From Mesorhizobium tamadayense (GTDB lineage Bacteria > Pseudomonadota > Alphaproteobacteria > Rhizobiales > Rhizobiaceae), in NCBI RefSeq assembly GCF_003863365.1, contig NZ_RQXT01000002.1, positions 62,001-126,000 of the forward strand: DNA of 64,000 nucleotides. Reading direction: 5' to 3'. The number at the start of each line of letters is the position of its first letter. Within the stretch, counting starts at the first letter, position 1. Made by a program: the position numbers and the translations under genes. The notes below the pieces were generated by a model. The model worked only from the letters and a program-made list of their open reading frames with translations, made no database searches and was not told the DNA's origin. Shown piece by piece: positions 41,871-50,914 of the stretch.

Positions 41871-42839
41871 ATGTCAGGCAAGAACTGGGACAGAGTGCCG
41901 ATCGACGCGCAGAGCGTCGATGCTCCGCTGTCGCTCGCCGCGCTTTTCCTCGTCGTCACGGTCGGCAGCGACAACGCGGCCCTCTCGAAGGTGGCCTCGG
42001 TGCTCGGCGCGCTTGACGATCTGGTCAAGAATGTCGGCTTCCGTGACCTGTCCGGCCGGCTGTCCTGCATCGCCGGCATCGGCGCCGAGTTCTGGGCGCG
42101 TCTTTCCCCGGACCGGCGGCCGCGCGAGCTGAAAGCCTTTGCCTCGATCGCGGGACCGGTCCATTCGGCGCCCTCGACGCCGGGCGACCTCCTCTTCCAT
42201 ATCCGCGCAGATCGCTCCGACATGTGCTTTGAGCTCGAGCGCATCCTGCTGGACAGCCTGGGCGGCAGCGTCACGGTCGTCGACGAGGTCGCCGGCTTTC
42301 GCTATTTCGACGCGCGCGACCTTCTCGGCTTTGTCGACGGCACCGCCAACCCGACCGGCCTCGATTTGCCTGCTTCGGCCCTCGTCGGCAACGAGGATGC
42401 CGAGTTTGCCGGCGGCAGCTATGTCGTCGTCCAGAAATACCTGCACGACCTCAACGCCTGGGCGGAAACGCCGACGAACCTCCAGGAAGAGATCATCGGC
42501 CGCACCAAGATCGACAACATCGAGATCGATGATGACGACAAGCCGCGCAAGTCGCACAAGTCTCTGGCCACGATCGAGGACGACGCCGGCAACGAATACG
42601 ACATCCTGCGCGACAACATGCCTTTCGGCCGGCCGGGCCAGAAGGAATTCGGAACCTACTTTATCGGCTACACCCGCTATCTGTGGGTGATCGAAAAAAT
42701 GCTGCAGCGCATGTATGTCGGCGAGCCGCCGGGCGCCTACGACCGCCTGCTCGACTTCTCGACGCCGCATACCGGCACGACCTTCTTCGCTCCGACCCGC
42801 CCCACGCTGCAGCAGCTTGCCGAGGCAGCGCGGAACTAG
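41871..42839 (+). CDS. DyP-type haem peroxidase (YfeX-like)
   Basis: A 322-residue enzyme of class B. The distal motif GFVDG with catalytic Asp156 is at 153-157, the axial haem ligand is His229 (RKSHKSL) and the distal arginine is Arg247 (YDILRDNMPFG); all are present. The substrate may be dyes, phenols or porphyrins. No signal peptide and no encapsulin gene are seen, so it is probably cytosolic. I start at ATG 41871, which has a GGAG ribosome site; 41820 is possible. Confidence 0.92.
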   Translation: MSGKNWDRVPIDAQSVDAPLSLAALFLVVTVGSDNAALSKVASVLGALDDLVKNVGFRDLSGRLSCIAGIGAEFWARLSPDRRPRELKAFASIAGPVHSAPSTPGDLLFHIRADRSDMCFELERILLDSLGGSVTVVDEVAGFRYFDARDLLGFVDGTANPTGLDLPASALVGNEDAEFAGGSYVVVQKYLHDLNAWAETPTNLQEEIIGRTKIDNIEIDDDDKPRKSHKSLATIEDDAGNEYDILRDNMPFGRPGQKEFGTYFIGYTRYLWVIEKMLQRMYVGEPPGAYDRLLDFSTPHTGTTFFAPTRPTLQQLAEAARN

Positions 42840-42855
42840 CTCGCGGGCGGCTCCC

Positions 42856-44271
42856 TCATCCCGCAGCCGGCAATATCTTGCCCGGATTCATGATGTTCAG
42901 CGGATCGAGCGCCTGCTTGATCGTGCGCATGACGTCGACGCCGTGGCCGAGCTCATGGCGCAGGAAGCCGACCTTGCCCTGGCCGATCCCGTGCTCGCCG
43001 GTGCAGGTTCCTTCCATGGCGATAGCGCGCATGTTGAGCCTGGCGACAAACTTTTCCGCCAGCGCGATCTCGTCCGGATTCTCGACATCCATCAGCACCA
43101 GCACGTGGAAATTGCCGTCGCCGGCATGGCCGACGATCGGCGCGATCAGGCCCATCTCGGCGATGTCGGTCTCTGTCTCGGTGACGCATTCGGCAAGCCG
43201 CGAGATCGGCACGCAGACATCGGTCGAAAGCCCCTTGGCGCCGGGACGCAGCGTCAGCGACGACCAGTAGGCGTCGTGCCGCGCCTTCCAGAGCTTCGTC
43301 CGTTCCTCGGCGACGCTGGTCCACAGGAACGGCCCGCCGTCATTTTCCTCGGCAATCATGCCGAAAGTCTCGGCCTGCTCGGCAACGCCGGCGTCGCTAC
43401 CGTGGAATTCGACGAACAGGCACGGGCTTTCGGGATAGTCGAGCTTGGAATAATTCTTCATCGCCCGCATCTGCAGCGCGTTGACCAGCTCGATGCGCGC
43501 CACCGGAATGCCCATCTGGATGGTCGCGATCACCGTGTTGCAGGCCGCCTCCAGGCTGGGGAACGGGCAGACACCGCCGGAGATCGCCTGCGGAATGCCC
43601 TGCAGGCGGAGCGTCAGCGCCGTGATGATGCCGAGCGTGCCTTCCGAGCCGACCAGAAGCCGCGTCAGGTCGTAGCCGGCCGAGCTCTTCTTCGCCCGCT
43701 TGCCGGTCGTCACCGCCTCGCCGTCGGCCATCACCGCGGTCAGCGACAGCACATTCTCGCGCATCGTGCCGTAGCGCACGGCGTTGGTGCCGGAGGCGCG
43801 CGTCGCCGCCATGCCGCCGAGCGAGGCATTGGCGCCGGGATCGATCGGGAAGAACAGGCCGGTGTCGCGCAAATGCCGGTTGAGGTCCTCGCGCGTCACC
43901 CCGGGCTCGACCGTGCAGTCGAGATCCTGCGGATTGACCGAAAGGATGCGGTTCATGCGCGAGGTATCGATCGAGATGCCGCCGCCCGGCGCATTAGTGT
44001 GGCCTTCCAGCGAGGAGCCGACGCCGAAGGCGATGACGGGCACACGGTGCGCCGCGCAGGCGCGCACGACCTCCTGCACCTCGGCCGTGCTCTCCACGAA
44101 GGTGACGCCATCGGGAGCCTGGGTCGGGATGTAGGTGGTGGTGTGCGCGTGCTGGCCGCGTATCGCCTCGCCGGTCTGAAAACGCTCGCCGAACTGTTGC
44201 TTGAGGATGCCGAGCACGGCAGCGATGCCTTCCTCGTTGCGCTCGACGGGGTTGAGGTCGCTCAAAGCCAT
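42856..44271 (-). CDS. FAD-linked D-lactate dehydrogenase (GlcD/LDHD-type)
   Basis: A 471-residue flavoprotein. The FAD_binding_4 domain holds PVIAFGVGSSLEGHTNAPGGGISID and FPIDPGANASLGGMAATRASGTNAVRYGTM. The FAD-oxidase C-terminal domain ends with VGHAGDGNFHVLVLMD and GEHGIGQGKVGFLRHELG. It should oxidise D-lactate or a related 2-hydroxyacid to the 2-oxoacid and pass electrons to cytochrome c or quinone. It lacks the GlcE/GlcF partners, so glycolate oxidase is less likely. It is convergent with the DyP gene. Confidence 0.9.
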   Translation of the reverse strand: MALSDLNPVERNEEGIAAVLGILKQQFGERFQTGEAIRGQHAHTTTYIPTQAPDGVTFVESTAEVQEVVRACAAHRVPVIAFGVGSSLEGHTNAPGGGISIDTSRMNRILSVNPQDLDCTVEPGVTREDLNRHLRDTGLFFPIDPGANASLGGMAATRASGTNAVRYGTMRENVLSLTAVMADGEAVTTGKRAKKSSAGYDLTRLLVGSEGTLGIITALTLRLQGIPQAISGGVCPFPSLEAACNTVIATIQMGIPVARIELVNALQMRAMKNYSKLDYPESPCLFVEFHGSDAGVAEQAETFGMIAEENDGGPFLWTSVAEERTKLWKARHDAYWSSLTLRPGAKGLSTDVCVPISRLAECVTETETDIAEMGLIAPIVGHAGDGNFHVLVLMDVENPDEIALAEKFVARLNMRAIAMEGTCTGEHGIGQGKVGFLRHELGHGVDVMRTIKQALDPLNIMNPGKILPAAG

Positions 44272-44332
44272 GAATTCCTCCGCGAATGGACCAGCGGCAA
44301 CTCTTGTTATGCAGCTATGGATGATGCCTAAA

Positions 44333-44376
44333 GCAATTCCAGGAAAAGTGTGAAGCGGTTTTCCGTCCGGTATTGC
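44333..44376. repeat. Palindromic intergenic repeat, family A copy 4
   Basis: GCAATTCCAGGAAAAGTGTG ... GGTTTTCCGTCCGGTATTGC. It nearly matches copy 1, with one arm mismatch. It lies 60 bp upstream of the thioesterase start. Confidence 0.85.
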
Positions 44377-44436
44377 GCCAGAACAATGAGAACCTCACCA
44401 GCCACGTCCTGTCCAGCGACGATCGAGGAAAACCAG

Positions 44437-44922
44437 ATGACGATGCCCGCGCCGATCATTTCCAACCCGATGGCGATCGAGAAGGACTGGATCGACTATA
44501 ACGGCCATCTCAACATGGCCTACTACAACGTCTTGTTCGACCGCTGCTCGGACGAAGCGTTCGAGCTGATGGGCATGGGGCCAAACTATGCCAAGGAACG
44601 CCGCCTCACCATCTACACGGCGGAAGTCCATGTCTGCTACGTGCAGGAGCTTCACCTCGACCACAAGGTGAACGTCTCGTTCCAGCTCATCGACCATGAC
44701 GAGAAGCGGCTGAGGGCCTATCAGGAAATCCGTCACGTCGATGGCTGGCTGGCCGCGACGTCCGAATCGCTCTCGCTGCATGTCGACATGGCCGGGCCGA
44801 AGGTCGCCCCCTTCCCGGCCGATGTGATGGCCAAGGTGGAGGCCATGCGCGCCGCCCACGCCGCGCTGCCGATGCCGGAGCGTGCCGGCCGTTCGATCGG
44901 CATCAAACGCAAGAGCGCTTGA
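44437..44922 (+). CDS. Thioesterase (4HBT hot-dog fold)
   Basis: A 161-residue acyl-CoA thioesterase-like protein. DWIDYNGHLNMAYYNVLFDRCSDEAFELMG is the 4-hydroxybenzoyl-CoA thioesterase active-site region (Asp and Asn in DYNGHLN), followed by VCYVQELHLDHKVNVSFQLIDHDEKRLRAYQEI. Some relatives hydrolyse betainyl-CoA or carnitine-derived thioesters, but no carnitine genes are seen nearby. The ATG at 44437 follows a GAGGAA ribosome site. Confidence 0.87.
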   Translation: MTMPAPIISNPMAIEKDWIDYNGHLNMAYYNVLFDRCSDEAFELMGMGPNYAKERRLTIYTAEVHVCYVQELHLDHKVNVSFQLIDHDEKRLRAYQEIRHVDGWLAATSESLSLHVDMAGPKVAPFPADVMAKVEAMRAAHAALPMPERAGRSIGIKRKSA

Positions 44923-45065
44923 AAACCCCGCTACCGGCGTTAACCTTACCGAGGTTTTAACGTGAACAAGCCACTTGAGTCCGTTGAACGACTCGGTGGC
45001 GTGTTCGAAAACCGCCGTACCGGGTTTGCGCGGGCGGCAGGCGGAATGCGGTGCGAGGACAGTGC

Positions 45066-45263
45066 ATGAAAACCGACATCAAGGTCGAAGTGGAGCGGTT
45101 GGCGGCCGATCCACGCATTACCGACTATGATTTCTGGCGATCGCTGAAGAACGTCAACAACGAGATTTTCCACATCGCCAACAACAACGAGCCTATTCCC
45201 TTCGACATGATCCGCTGGCGCGCGATCCTCAAGCAGGCGCGCATGAAGCGCGGCCACGCCTAA
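45066..45263 (+). CDS. Small conserved hypothetical protein
   Basis: A 65-residue soluble protein, TDIKVEVERLAADPRITDYDFWRSL ... NNEIFHIANNNEPIPFDMIRWRAILKQARMKRGHA. I do not recognise the family; the aromatic-rich pattern and good ribosome site (GAGGA six bases before ATG 45066) support a real gene. Its stop overlaps the stop of the convergent Lrp gene by four bases. Confidence 0.65.
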   Translation: MKTDIKVEVERLAADPRITDYDFWRSLKNVNNEIFHIANNNEPIPFDMIRWRAILKQARMKRGHA

Positions 45264-45736
45264 CGCTCTTTCAGAATACCGAGCGGCGAGCGCGGCTCGA
45301 CCGGCGACGACTGGATGATGGCGGTGTTGGTCATCGCATAGGGAATGATCTTGTCGATCACCCGCTCCAGCTCGGCAACCGAGCCGACATGCGCCAGCGC
45401 AATGAAGCAATCCTCGCCGGTCACCCGGTCGCATTGCGCGATTTCCGGCAGCTCGCGGATGATCTCGGCCACGACGGCGAGCTGCCCGGGCACGGGCCGG
45501 ATCCGCAGCCATGCCGACAGCTTCATGCCGAGCGCCGCCGGACTGATCCTCACCGTATAGGCCTCGATCACGCCGTTCTCCTGCAGCTTGCGGATGCGCT
45601 CGGCCACGCTTGGTGCCGAGAGCCCGACGGCCCGCGCCAGCTCAGCCGTGCTGGTGCGCGCATCCTTTTCCAAAAGCCGCAGGAGCTTCAGGTCCGCCGC
45701 ATCCAGATCGGCATTTTCATTTCGAAGGCGTTTCAA
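45260..45736 (-). CDS. Lrp/AsnC-family regulator
   Basis: A 158-residue regulator. The HTH is at residues 11-60 (LDAADLKLLRLLEKDARTSTAELARAVGLSAPSVAERIRKLQENGVI), and the RAM/ACT-like ligand domain contains DCFIALAHVGSVAELERVIDKIIPYAMTNTAII. It is divergent from an EamA-type exporter 90 bp away, the usual layout for an amino-acid-responsive regulator and its export gene. Confidence 0.9.
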   Translation of the reverse strand: MKRLRNENADLDAADLKLLRLLEKDARTSTAELARAVGLSAPSVAERIRKLQENGVIEAYTVRISPAALGMKLSAWLRIRPVPGQLAVVAEIIRELPEIAQCDRVTGEDCFIALAHVGSVAELERVIDKIIPYAMTNTAIIQSSPVEPRSPLGILKER

Positions 45737-45826
45737 GAGAATCCTCTTTCTTTAGAGCGTCAACGGCTATTAAGGCCCGTTCATCGTCCATGTAAATCAC
45801 GAAGTTCGCCTGCGATAATGATTCGC

Positions 45827-46744
45827 ATGAATTCTGAAGTGCAAGTTCGTGCAGCAAACCCGGCCACGGGCAACACCGACGCTGCGCGGCCCGGGCTCGC
45901 TGGGCTGGCCAACACACTGCCGCCGCATGTCTGGTTCTGCGTCAGCGCGATCTTCCACTATCTAGGGCCGGCCTTCGCCGTGCTGCTGTTTTCTCAGGTC
46001 GGGGTGCTCGGCATGGCCTGGCTGCGCATCGCCACGGCCGCGCTCGTTTTCGCGGCGCTCACCAGGCCATGGACGGTCTTCGCGCGAGCCGACCGCTCGG
46101 TCCGCCTGCTTCTGTTGGCCTTCGGCGCCTGCCTGGCGGTGATGAACTGCGCGTTCTATCTGGCTCTAGACCACCTACCGATCTCGCTGGTCGCCGCGAT
46201 CGAGTTTGTCGGCACCATCGGCGTCGCCCTCGTCGGCCTCAGAAGCCGGCGCAACGTCATGGCGCTCGCCATCGCTGTCGCCGGCACCTTGCTGTTGATC
46301 GATATCAAATGGTCGAGCGATCCGATCGGCCTGTTCTGGGCCTTCCTCAACGGCGCGCTGTTCGTCGGCTACATCGTATTGGGCCACCGCATCGCCCAGA
46401 CTGGAATAGGCATTGCCGGCCTCGGCACCGCCATGGCGATCGCTTTCCTCATCGTGTTGCCTATAGGCTTCAGCGAGGCGTTGCCGGCCTTTTCGGCGCC
46501 ACAGTTGCTGATCGCCGCCATCGGCGTCGGCATCTGCTCCTCGGTCATCCCCTACATCTGCGACCAGCTCGCCATGGCGCGGCTGCCGCGCGCGAGCTTC
46601 GCTTTGATGCTCTCGCTCCTGCCGCTGACCGCGACACTGATCGGCGTCATCGTACTGCGGCAGGTCCCCAGCCTCACCGATTGTCTTGGTATCGCGCTGG
46701 TGATCGCCGGCGTCGCCATGCACAAGCCGGCGACCAACGTCTAA
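45827..46744 (+). CDS. EamA/DMT-family exporter (RhtA-like)
   Basis: A 305-residue transporter with about ten hydrophobic helices in two EamA halves (LGPAFAVLLFSQVGVLGMAWLRIATAAL; then ALFVGYIVLGHRIAQTG and VIPYICDQLAMARLPRASFALMLSLLPLTATLIG). The second half is typical of RhtA, which exports threonine and homoserine. An in-frame ATG at 45818 is an equal start candidate. It is divergent from the Lrp-type regulator, its probable controller. Confidence 0.88.
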   Translation: MNSEVQVRAANPATGNTDAARPGLAGLANTLPPHVWFCVSAIFHYLGPAFAVLLFSQVGVLGMAWLRIATAALVFAALTRPWTVFARADRSVRLLLLAFGACLAVMNCAFYLALDHLPISLVAAIEFVGTIGVALVGLRSRRNVMALAIAVAGTLLLIDIKWSSDPIGLFWAFLNGALFVGYIVLGHRIAQTGIGIAGLGTAMAIAFLIVLPIGFSEALPAFSAPQLLIAAIGVGICSSVIPYICDQLAMARLPRASFALMLSLLPLTATLIGVIVLRQVPSLTDCLGIALVIAGVAMHKPATNV

Positions 46745-46845
46745 CTCCCCGACGCAGTGACAGGTTGCAGACTTGCAGGCAGGCAAGATCTAACCGCTCG
46801 TTTCAGTGAACCACCGCAGACGTTCGCAATTGGCTGAAGCCTACG

Positions 46846-47038
46846 AACGTCGTCATCCTTGGGCGTAGCGACGCGAAGCGGAGCGAAGACCCAAGGATCC
46901 ATGCCGTAACCTCAGCCGAGGAGCGCAGCGGAGCAGAATTCTGCACCGCCGCAGCGCTTTGATGTCACAGGATCCTGGGGTCTGCGCCGCGTCGCGTCGC
47001 TCCTTGCTCCGCCCCAGGATGACGATGCGATGGACGTT
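46846..47038. repeat. Long imperfect inverted repeat, family D
   Basis: The left arm (CGTCATCCTTGGGCGTAGCG ... GACCCAAGGATCC, about 46850-46900) is the inverse of the right arm (GGATCCTGGGGTCTGCGCC ... CCAGGATGACG, about 46970-47025), with a GC-rich centre of about 65 bp. It fills the 317-bp gap between the EamA gene and the dienelactone hydrolase gene; no gene is seen there. Confidence 0.8.
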
Positions 47039-47061
47039 CCGGCTAACCTCCAACGCCTCGA

Positions 47062-47949
47062 CTAACCCAGCTTCTCCTTCAGGAAGGCGACCGTCCTCCC
47101 CCAGGCGAGATCGGCCGCCTTCTTGTCGTAGCGCGCGGCCGAGGTGTCGTTGTTGAAGGCGTGGTTGACGCCGTCATAGACATAGACCGTGTGCTCGACA
47201 TGGGCGGCGTCCAGCGCCTTCTTGTAGGCATCGATGCCGGCGTCGATGCGTTCGTCCAGCCCGGCATAATGCAACAGCAGCGCCGCCTTGATCTTCGGCA
47301 CATCCTCGGCCTTCGGCTGCATGCCGTAATAGGCAACCGCCGCGCTGAGGTCCGGCGCATTGACGGCAAGCGCGTTCACCGTGCCGCCGCCCCAGCAGAA
47401 GCCGACCGCGCCGACCTTGCCGTTGCCGTCCTTGTAGCCCTTGAGGTAGGCGACCGTCGCGACGCCGTCGGCCGTGACTTGGGCAGCGTCGAGCTTGGTG
47501 AACATGTCGCGTGCCTTGTCCTCGTCGCTCGGCGTGCCGCCGAGCGGCGACAGGAAATCGGGCGCCAGCGCCACGAAACCTTCCAGCGCCACGCGCCGCG
47601 CGACATCGCGTATGTGTGGGTTTAGTCCCCTGTTCTCGTGCACGACGATGACGGCGCCGAGTTTGCCCGACCGATTGGCCGGCCCGACCAGATAGCCCTT
47701 CATCTCGCCGCCGCTGCCGGGGTAGGTGATGTCTTCGCCCCTCACGCGCGGATCGTTCTCCGCGACGATCGCCGCCTTGGCCGAATTCGCCGCCAGCATC
47801 GGCGCGATTGCCGCAGCCGCGGCCCCCGATCCGGCAAGCCTGGTCAGTTGCTCCATGAAGCGGCGGCGGTCGAGCGTCAGGTGGGTATATTCGTCATAGG
47901 CATCGATCATCGCCTGGGTGATGACGGGCTTGGCAACAGGTTCGGTCAT
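47062..47949 (-). CDS. Dienelactone hydrolase family protein with internal Tat-like signal
   Basis: A 295-residue alpha/beta hydrolase. The nucleophile is Cys185 in VGFCWGGGT, and the catalytic histidine is in YDGVNHAFNND near the end. VVHENRGLNPHIRDVARRVALEGFVALAPDFL is the family core. Ahead of it, residues 26-60 read LDRRRFMEQLTRLAGSG then an alanine-rich hydrophobic stretch ending NSAKAA, which looks like a twin-arginine export signal preceded by 25 extra residues. ATG 47949 follows a GAGGAG site. The substrate is unknown. Confidence 0.87.
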   Translation of the reverse strand: MTEPVAKPVITQAMIDAYDEYTHLTLDRRRFMEQLTRLAGSGAAAAAIAPMLAANSAKAAIVAENDPRVRGEDITYPGSGGEMKGYLVGPANRSGKLGAVIVVHENRGLNPHIRDVARRVALEGFVALAPDFLSPLGGTPSDEDKARDMFTKLDAAQVTADGVATVAYLKGYKDGNGKVGAVGFCWGGGTVNALAVNAPDLSAAVAYYGMQPKAEDVPKIKAALLLHYAGLDERIDAGIDAYKKALDAAHVEHTVYVYDGVNHAFNNDTSAARYDKKAADLAWGRTVAFLKEKLG

Positions 47950-48219
47950 GGCTCTCCTCGACGGCTGTTCGATGCGCAAGATAGAGTTGGAGCCCGCGCG
48001 GTCCAGTCACGATGGATGACGATTTGGCAGGATCGTTCGTCCGCCGGGATCGTTCCCGTCGCGGCGGCTGCCGCATGACATGCCTTCACATTTTGGGCAT
48101 TCCAAAGCGCGCCCTTCGGCGAGACCTTCGCGCCGGCCCACCGCAGCGACGTCGGGACAAGCGCAACGTCACTAGGTGTGCTGAGATTCAGGTTAGGGCG
48201 GGTCGAGAATGGTTCGGTC

Positions 48220-48257
48220 CGAGAACCGGAGCGGAGCGTACTAAAATACGTGAGCAC
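48220..48257. repeat. Intergenic repeat, family C copy 3 (truncated, fused to family B)
   Basis: GAGAACCGGAGCGGAGCGTA then a short palindrome and GTGAGCAC, after which the sequence switches directly into family B. The GGAAGCGCAGAAAAC end of family C is missing. Confidence 0.75.
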
Positions 48258-48303
48258 GCGCATGACCCCGACATCGATTGCGATTTCGGAAAGGATCATG
48301 CGC
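48258..48303. repeat. Palindromic intergenic repeat, family B copy 3
   Basis: GCGCATGACCCCGACATCG ... CGATTTCGGAAAGGATCATG closing in CGC. It abuts family C copy 3. The remainder of the 465-bp gap 47950-48414 shows no convincing gene. Confidence 0.8.
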
Positions 48304-48414
48304 AAAATCAAAACTGCTACAGCGTCCTTTGCACGCCCAAGAGGGCGCGCGGCGCTGTAGGCAAGCACAGGAACGAGCCATTCGCAGGCCGGCATCACCT
48401 GAATATCAGCGCAC

Positions 48415-50733
48415 CTATTTCGGCAGCGTATAGGCCATCACATAGTCGCCCGGCTTGGTGCCGACCGAGCCGTGGCCGCCGGCGACGATGACCACGAACT
48501 GGCGGCCATCGGCGACCGTGTAGGTCATCGGCGTCGACTGCCCGCCGGCCGGCAGCCTCGCCTGCCAGAGCTGCCTGCCGGTGGTGAGGTCGTAGGCGCG
48601 CAGATAGTCGTCGACCGCCGCCCCCAGGAAGGCAACGCCGCCGGCGGTGATCATCGGCCCGCCAATGCCCGGAACGCCGACCTTGAACGGCAGCGGCAGC
48701 GGCGTCATGTCGTGGACGGTGCCGTTGCGATGCCTGTAGGCGATATTTCCGGTCCTGAGATCGACGCCGGCGACATAGCCCCAGGGCGGCGCCTGGCATG
48801 GGATGCCGAGCGGCGACAGGAACGGCCCCATCACCACGGCATAGGGCGCGCCCTCGTTGCGGTTGAGCCCCTGCTCGCTGCCTTTGCTGTTGTCGCCGGG
48901 CGGAGGCACGTCCGCGCGCGGGATGAGCTTCGACGTGAAGGCGAGATAGGTCGGCATGCCGAACATCACCTGCCGCACCGGGTCTACAGCGACGCCGCCC
49001 CAGTTGAAGACGCCGAAATTGCCGGGATAGATCAGCGAGCCCTGCAGCGAAGGCGGCGTGTAGCGCCCCTCGTAGTGCAATTTCCTGAGCGCGATCCGGC
49101 ATGCCAGCTGGTCGAACATGGTGATGCCCCACATGTCCGCGCCGGTCAGGGGCTTGGAATTGAAGGAGAGGTCCGAGGCTGGCTGCGTCGGCGAGGCATG
49201 ATCCCCTTCGATCGCGCCGCCCGGTGCCGGCGCTTCCTTCACCGGGATGATCGGCTCGCCGCTGCGCCGGTCTAGCACATAGAGGTCGCCCTGCTTGGTC
49301 GGCCCGACCAGCGCCGGCACGATCGCGCCGCCGGCCGAGGTAATGTCGACGAGCGTCGGCTGCGCCGGCACGTCCATATCCCACAGGTCGTGATGTACGG
49401 TCTGCCGCACCCAGCGCAATTGCCCGGTGTTGAGGTCGAGCGCCGTGATCGAGGAGGAGAATTTCTCGACATTGGCGCTGCGGCCCATGCCGAGCTGGTC
49501 GGGCGTCTGGTTGCCGAGCGGCACATAGAGCAGCCCAAGCTTCTCGTCGGCGCTCGCCGTCGACCACATGTTGGGAGAGTTGTTGGTGTAGTTTTGCCCG
49601 GCCGGCAGCGGCGTGGTCTGGTCCGGATTGCCGGAATCCCAGTTCCACAGCAGCGCTCCTGTGCCGGCGTCATAGGCGCGGATGACGCCCGATGGCTCCT
49701 CGGTCGAATAATTGTCGTTGACCGCGCCGCCGACGATGATCTTGCCGGCGACGATCAGCGGCGCCGAGGTCGAATAATAATAATAGCCCGACTTCGGATA
49801 CGGCATGTTGGCCAACAGGTTGAGCGTGCCGCCCTCGGCGAAGGACGGACACACCTGGCCGTTGGCCGCATCGAGCGCGATCAGCCTGGCGTCGGATGTC
49901 GGCAGATAGACACGAGTGGCGCAAGGCTGCCCGGCCGCGATCTTGGCGGCATAGTAGGAAACACCGCGGCAGGTCTGGTGCTGGCGGTTGGGGTCCAGCT
50001 TGACCTTCGGATCGTAGCGCCATTTTTCCTTGCCGCTCGCGGCGTCGACGGCGATGGCGAAGTTGTGCGGCGTGCAGATGAACAGCGCATCGCCCACTTT
50101 CAGCGGCGTCACCTGATAGGTCGTCTCGCCGATGTCGTCGGGACCCTTCACGTCGCCGGTGCGATAGGTCCAGGCCGGCTGCAGCTTGGCGACATTGTCC
50201 GGCGTGATCTGGTCGAGCGGCGAATAGCGCTGGCCGAACGGCGTGCGGCCGTAAAAGTGCCATTCGCCCGCCGGCACGTCGCCGCCGAGATTGGCCGTCG
50301 GCGTCACCTTGTCGGTGCCGAGCGTGCCGCCGATGTCCTTGGGGTCGGCGGTCATCGAATAGCCTGCCACCGCAAGCGAGGCCAGAACCGCCAGGATGAG
50401 CGGGGCGCGCCCGTCCGGGCCGCTGAATCCCCGCCTTGCCCATGGGGTCAGCAGCCACAGCGCGATGAGGACGATGATGCCGCCGCGCGGGCCGAGCTGC
50501 CACCAGTCGAAGCCGATTTCCCACACCGCCCAGCAAAGCGTGGCGAGCACGACCCCGGCGTAGAGCCAAAGCCCCGTCGATTTGCGGCGGAAAATGAGCC
50601 AGGCGGCGACCAGGAAAGCGAGACCGGCAATCAGGTAGTACCAGCTGCCGCCCAACGTGACGAGCCAGATGCCGCCACCGCCAAGCGCCAGACCGATGAG
50701 GAGGAGGACGAGGGAGGTGATCGTGACAGCCAA
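48415..50733 (-). CDS. gcd: Membrane-bound PQQ glucose (quinoprotein) dehydrogenase
   Basis: A 772-residue enzyme. Five N-terminal membrane helices (about residues 5-130) anchor it, and the rest is an eight-bladed periplasmic propeller that binds pyrroloquinoline quinone (GEWHFYGRTPFGQRYSPLDQITPDNVAKLQPAW, GIGGPMITAGGVAFLGAAVDDYLRAYDLTTG). It oxidises glucose to gluconolactone and feeds electrons to ubiquinone, acidifying the surroundings and dissolving phosphate. Quinate/shikimate dehydrogenases share the fold, so substrate is not certain. No pqq synthesis genes are in the window. Confidence 0.9.
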   Translation of the reverse strand: MAVTITSLVLLLIGLALGGGGIWLVTLGGSWYYLIAGLAFLVAAWLIFRRKSTGLWLYAGVVLATLCWAVWEIGFDWWQLGPRGGIIVLIALWLLTPWARRGFSGPDGRAPLILAVLASLAVAGYSMTADPKDIGGTLGTDKVTPTANLGGDVPAGEWHFYGRTPFGQRYSPLDQITPDNVAKLQPAWTYRTGDVKGPDDIGETTYQVTPLKVGDALFICTPHNFAIAVDAASGKEKWRYDPKVKLDPNRQHQTCRGVSYYAAKIAAGQPCATRVYLPTSDARLIALDAANGQVCPSFAEGGTLNLLANMPYPKSGYYYYSTSAPLIVAGKIIVGGAVNDNYSTEEPSGVIRAYDAGTGALLWNWDSGNPDQTTPLPAGQNYTNNSPNMWSTASADEKLGLLYVPLGNQTPDQLGMGRSANVEKFSSSITALDLNTGQLRWVRQTVHHDLWDMDVPAQPTLVDITSAGGAIVPALVGPTKQGDLYVLDRRSGEPIIPVKEAPAPGGAIEGDHASPTQPASDLSFNSKPLTGADMWGITMFDQLACRIALRKLHYEGRYTPPSLQGSLIYPGNFGVFNWGGVAVDPVRQVMFGMPTYLAFTSKLIPRADVPPPGDNSKGSEQGLNRNEGAPYAVVMGPFLSPLGIPCQAPPWGYVAGVDLRTGNIAYRHRNGTVHDMTPLPLPFKVGVPGIGGPMITAGGVAFLGAAVDDYLRAYDLTTGRQLWQARLPAGGQSTPMTYTVADGRQFVVIVAGGHGSVGTKPGDYVMAYTLPK

Positions 50734-50914
50734 GATGATACTCCTTCGACTGCTGCGCGCTTGCGGCGCATCTCAGGCAACGGCGTGCCGTCCCTGCCCT
50801 GCCGGCAGCTTTCCCCGGCCGGCCGCGCCTGTCAAGCGAACCGGGGCGGTGCAAATATGGAACAAAACGTAGACACTTCTGGCCTTTCGCTGCCGAATCA
50901 CTACATTCGGGGTG

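Noticed and set aside
47950..48414. Possible short genes in this 465-bp gap
   Set aside because: The open frames run through the C and B repeats and lack ribosome sites or recognisable motifs.
50860..50874. Possible LexA box before uvrD (GAAC-N7-AGAC)
   Set aside because: The second half-site differs from GAAC at key positions, so it is only a near miss to the direct-repeat consensus.
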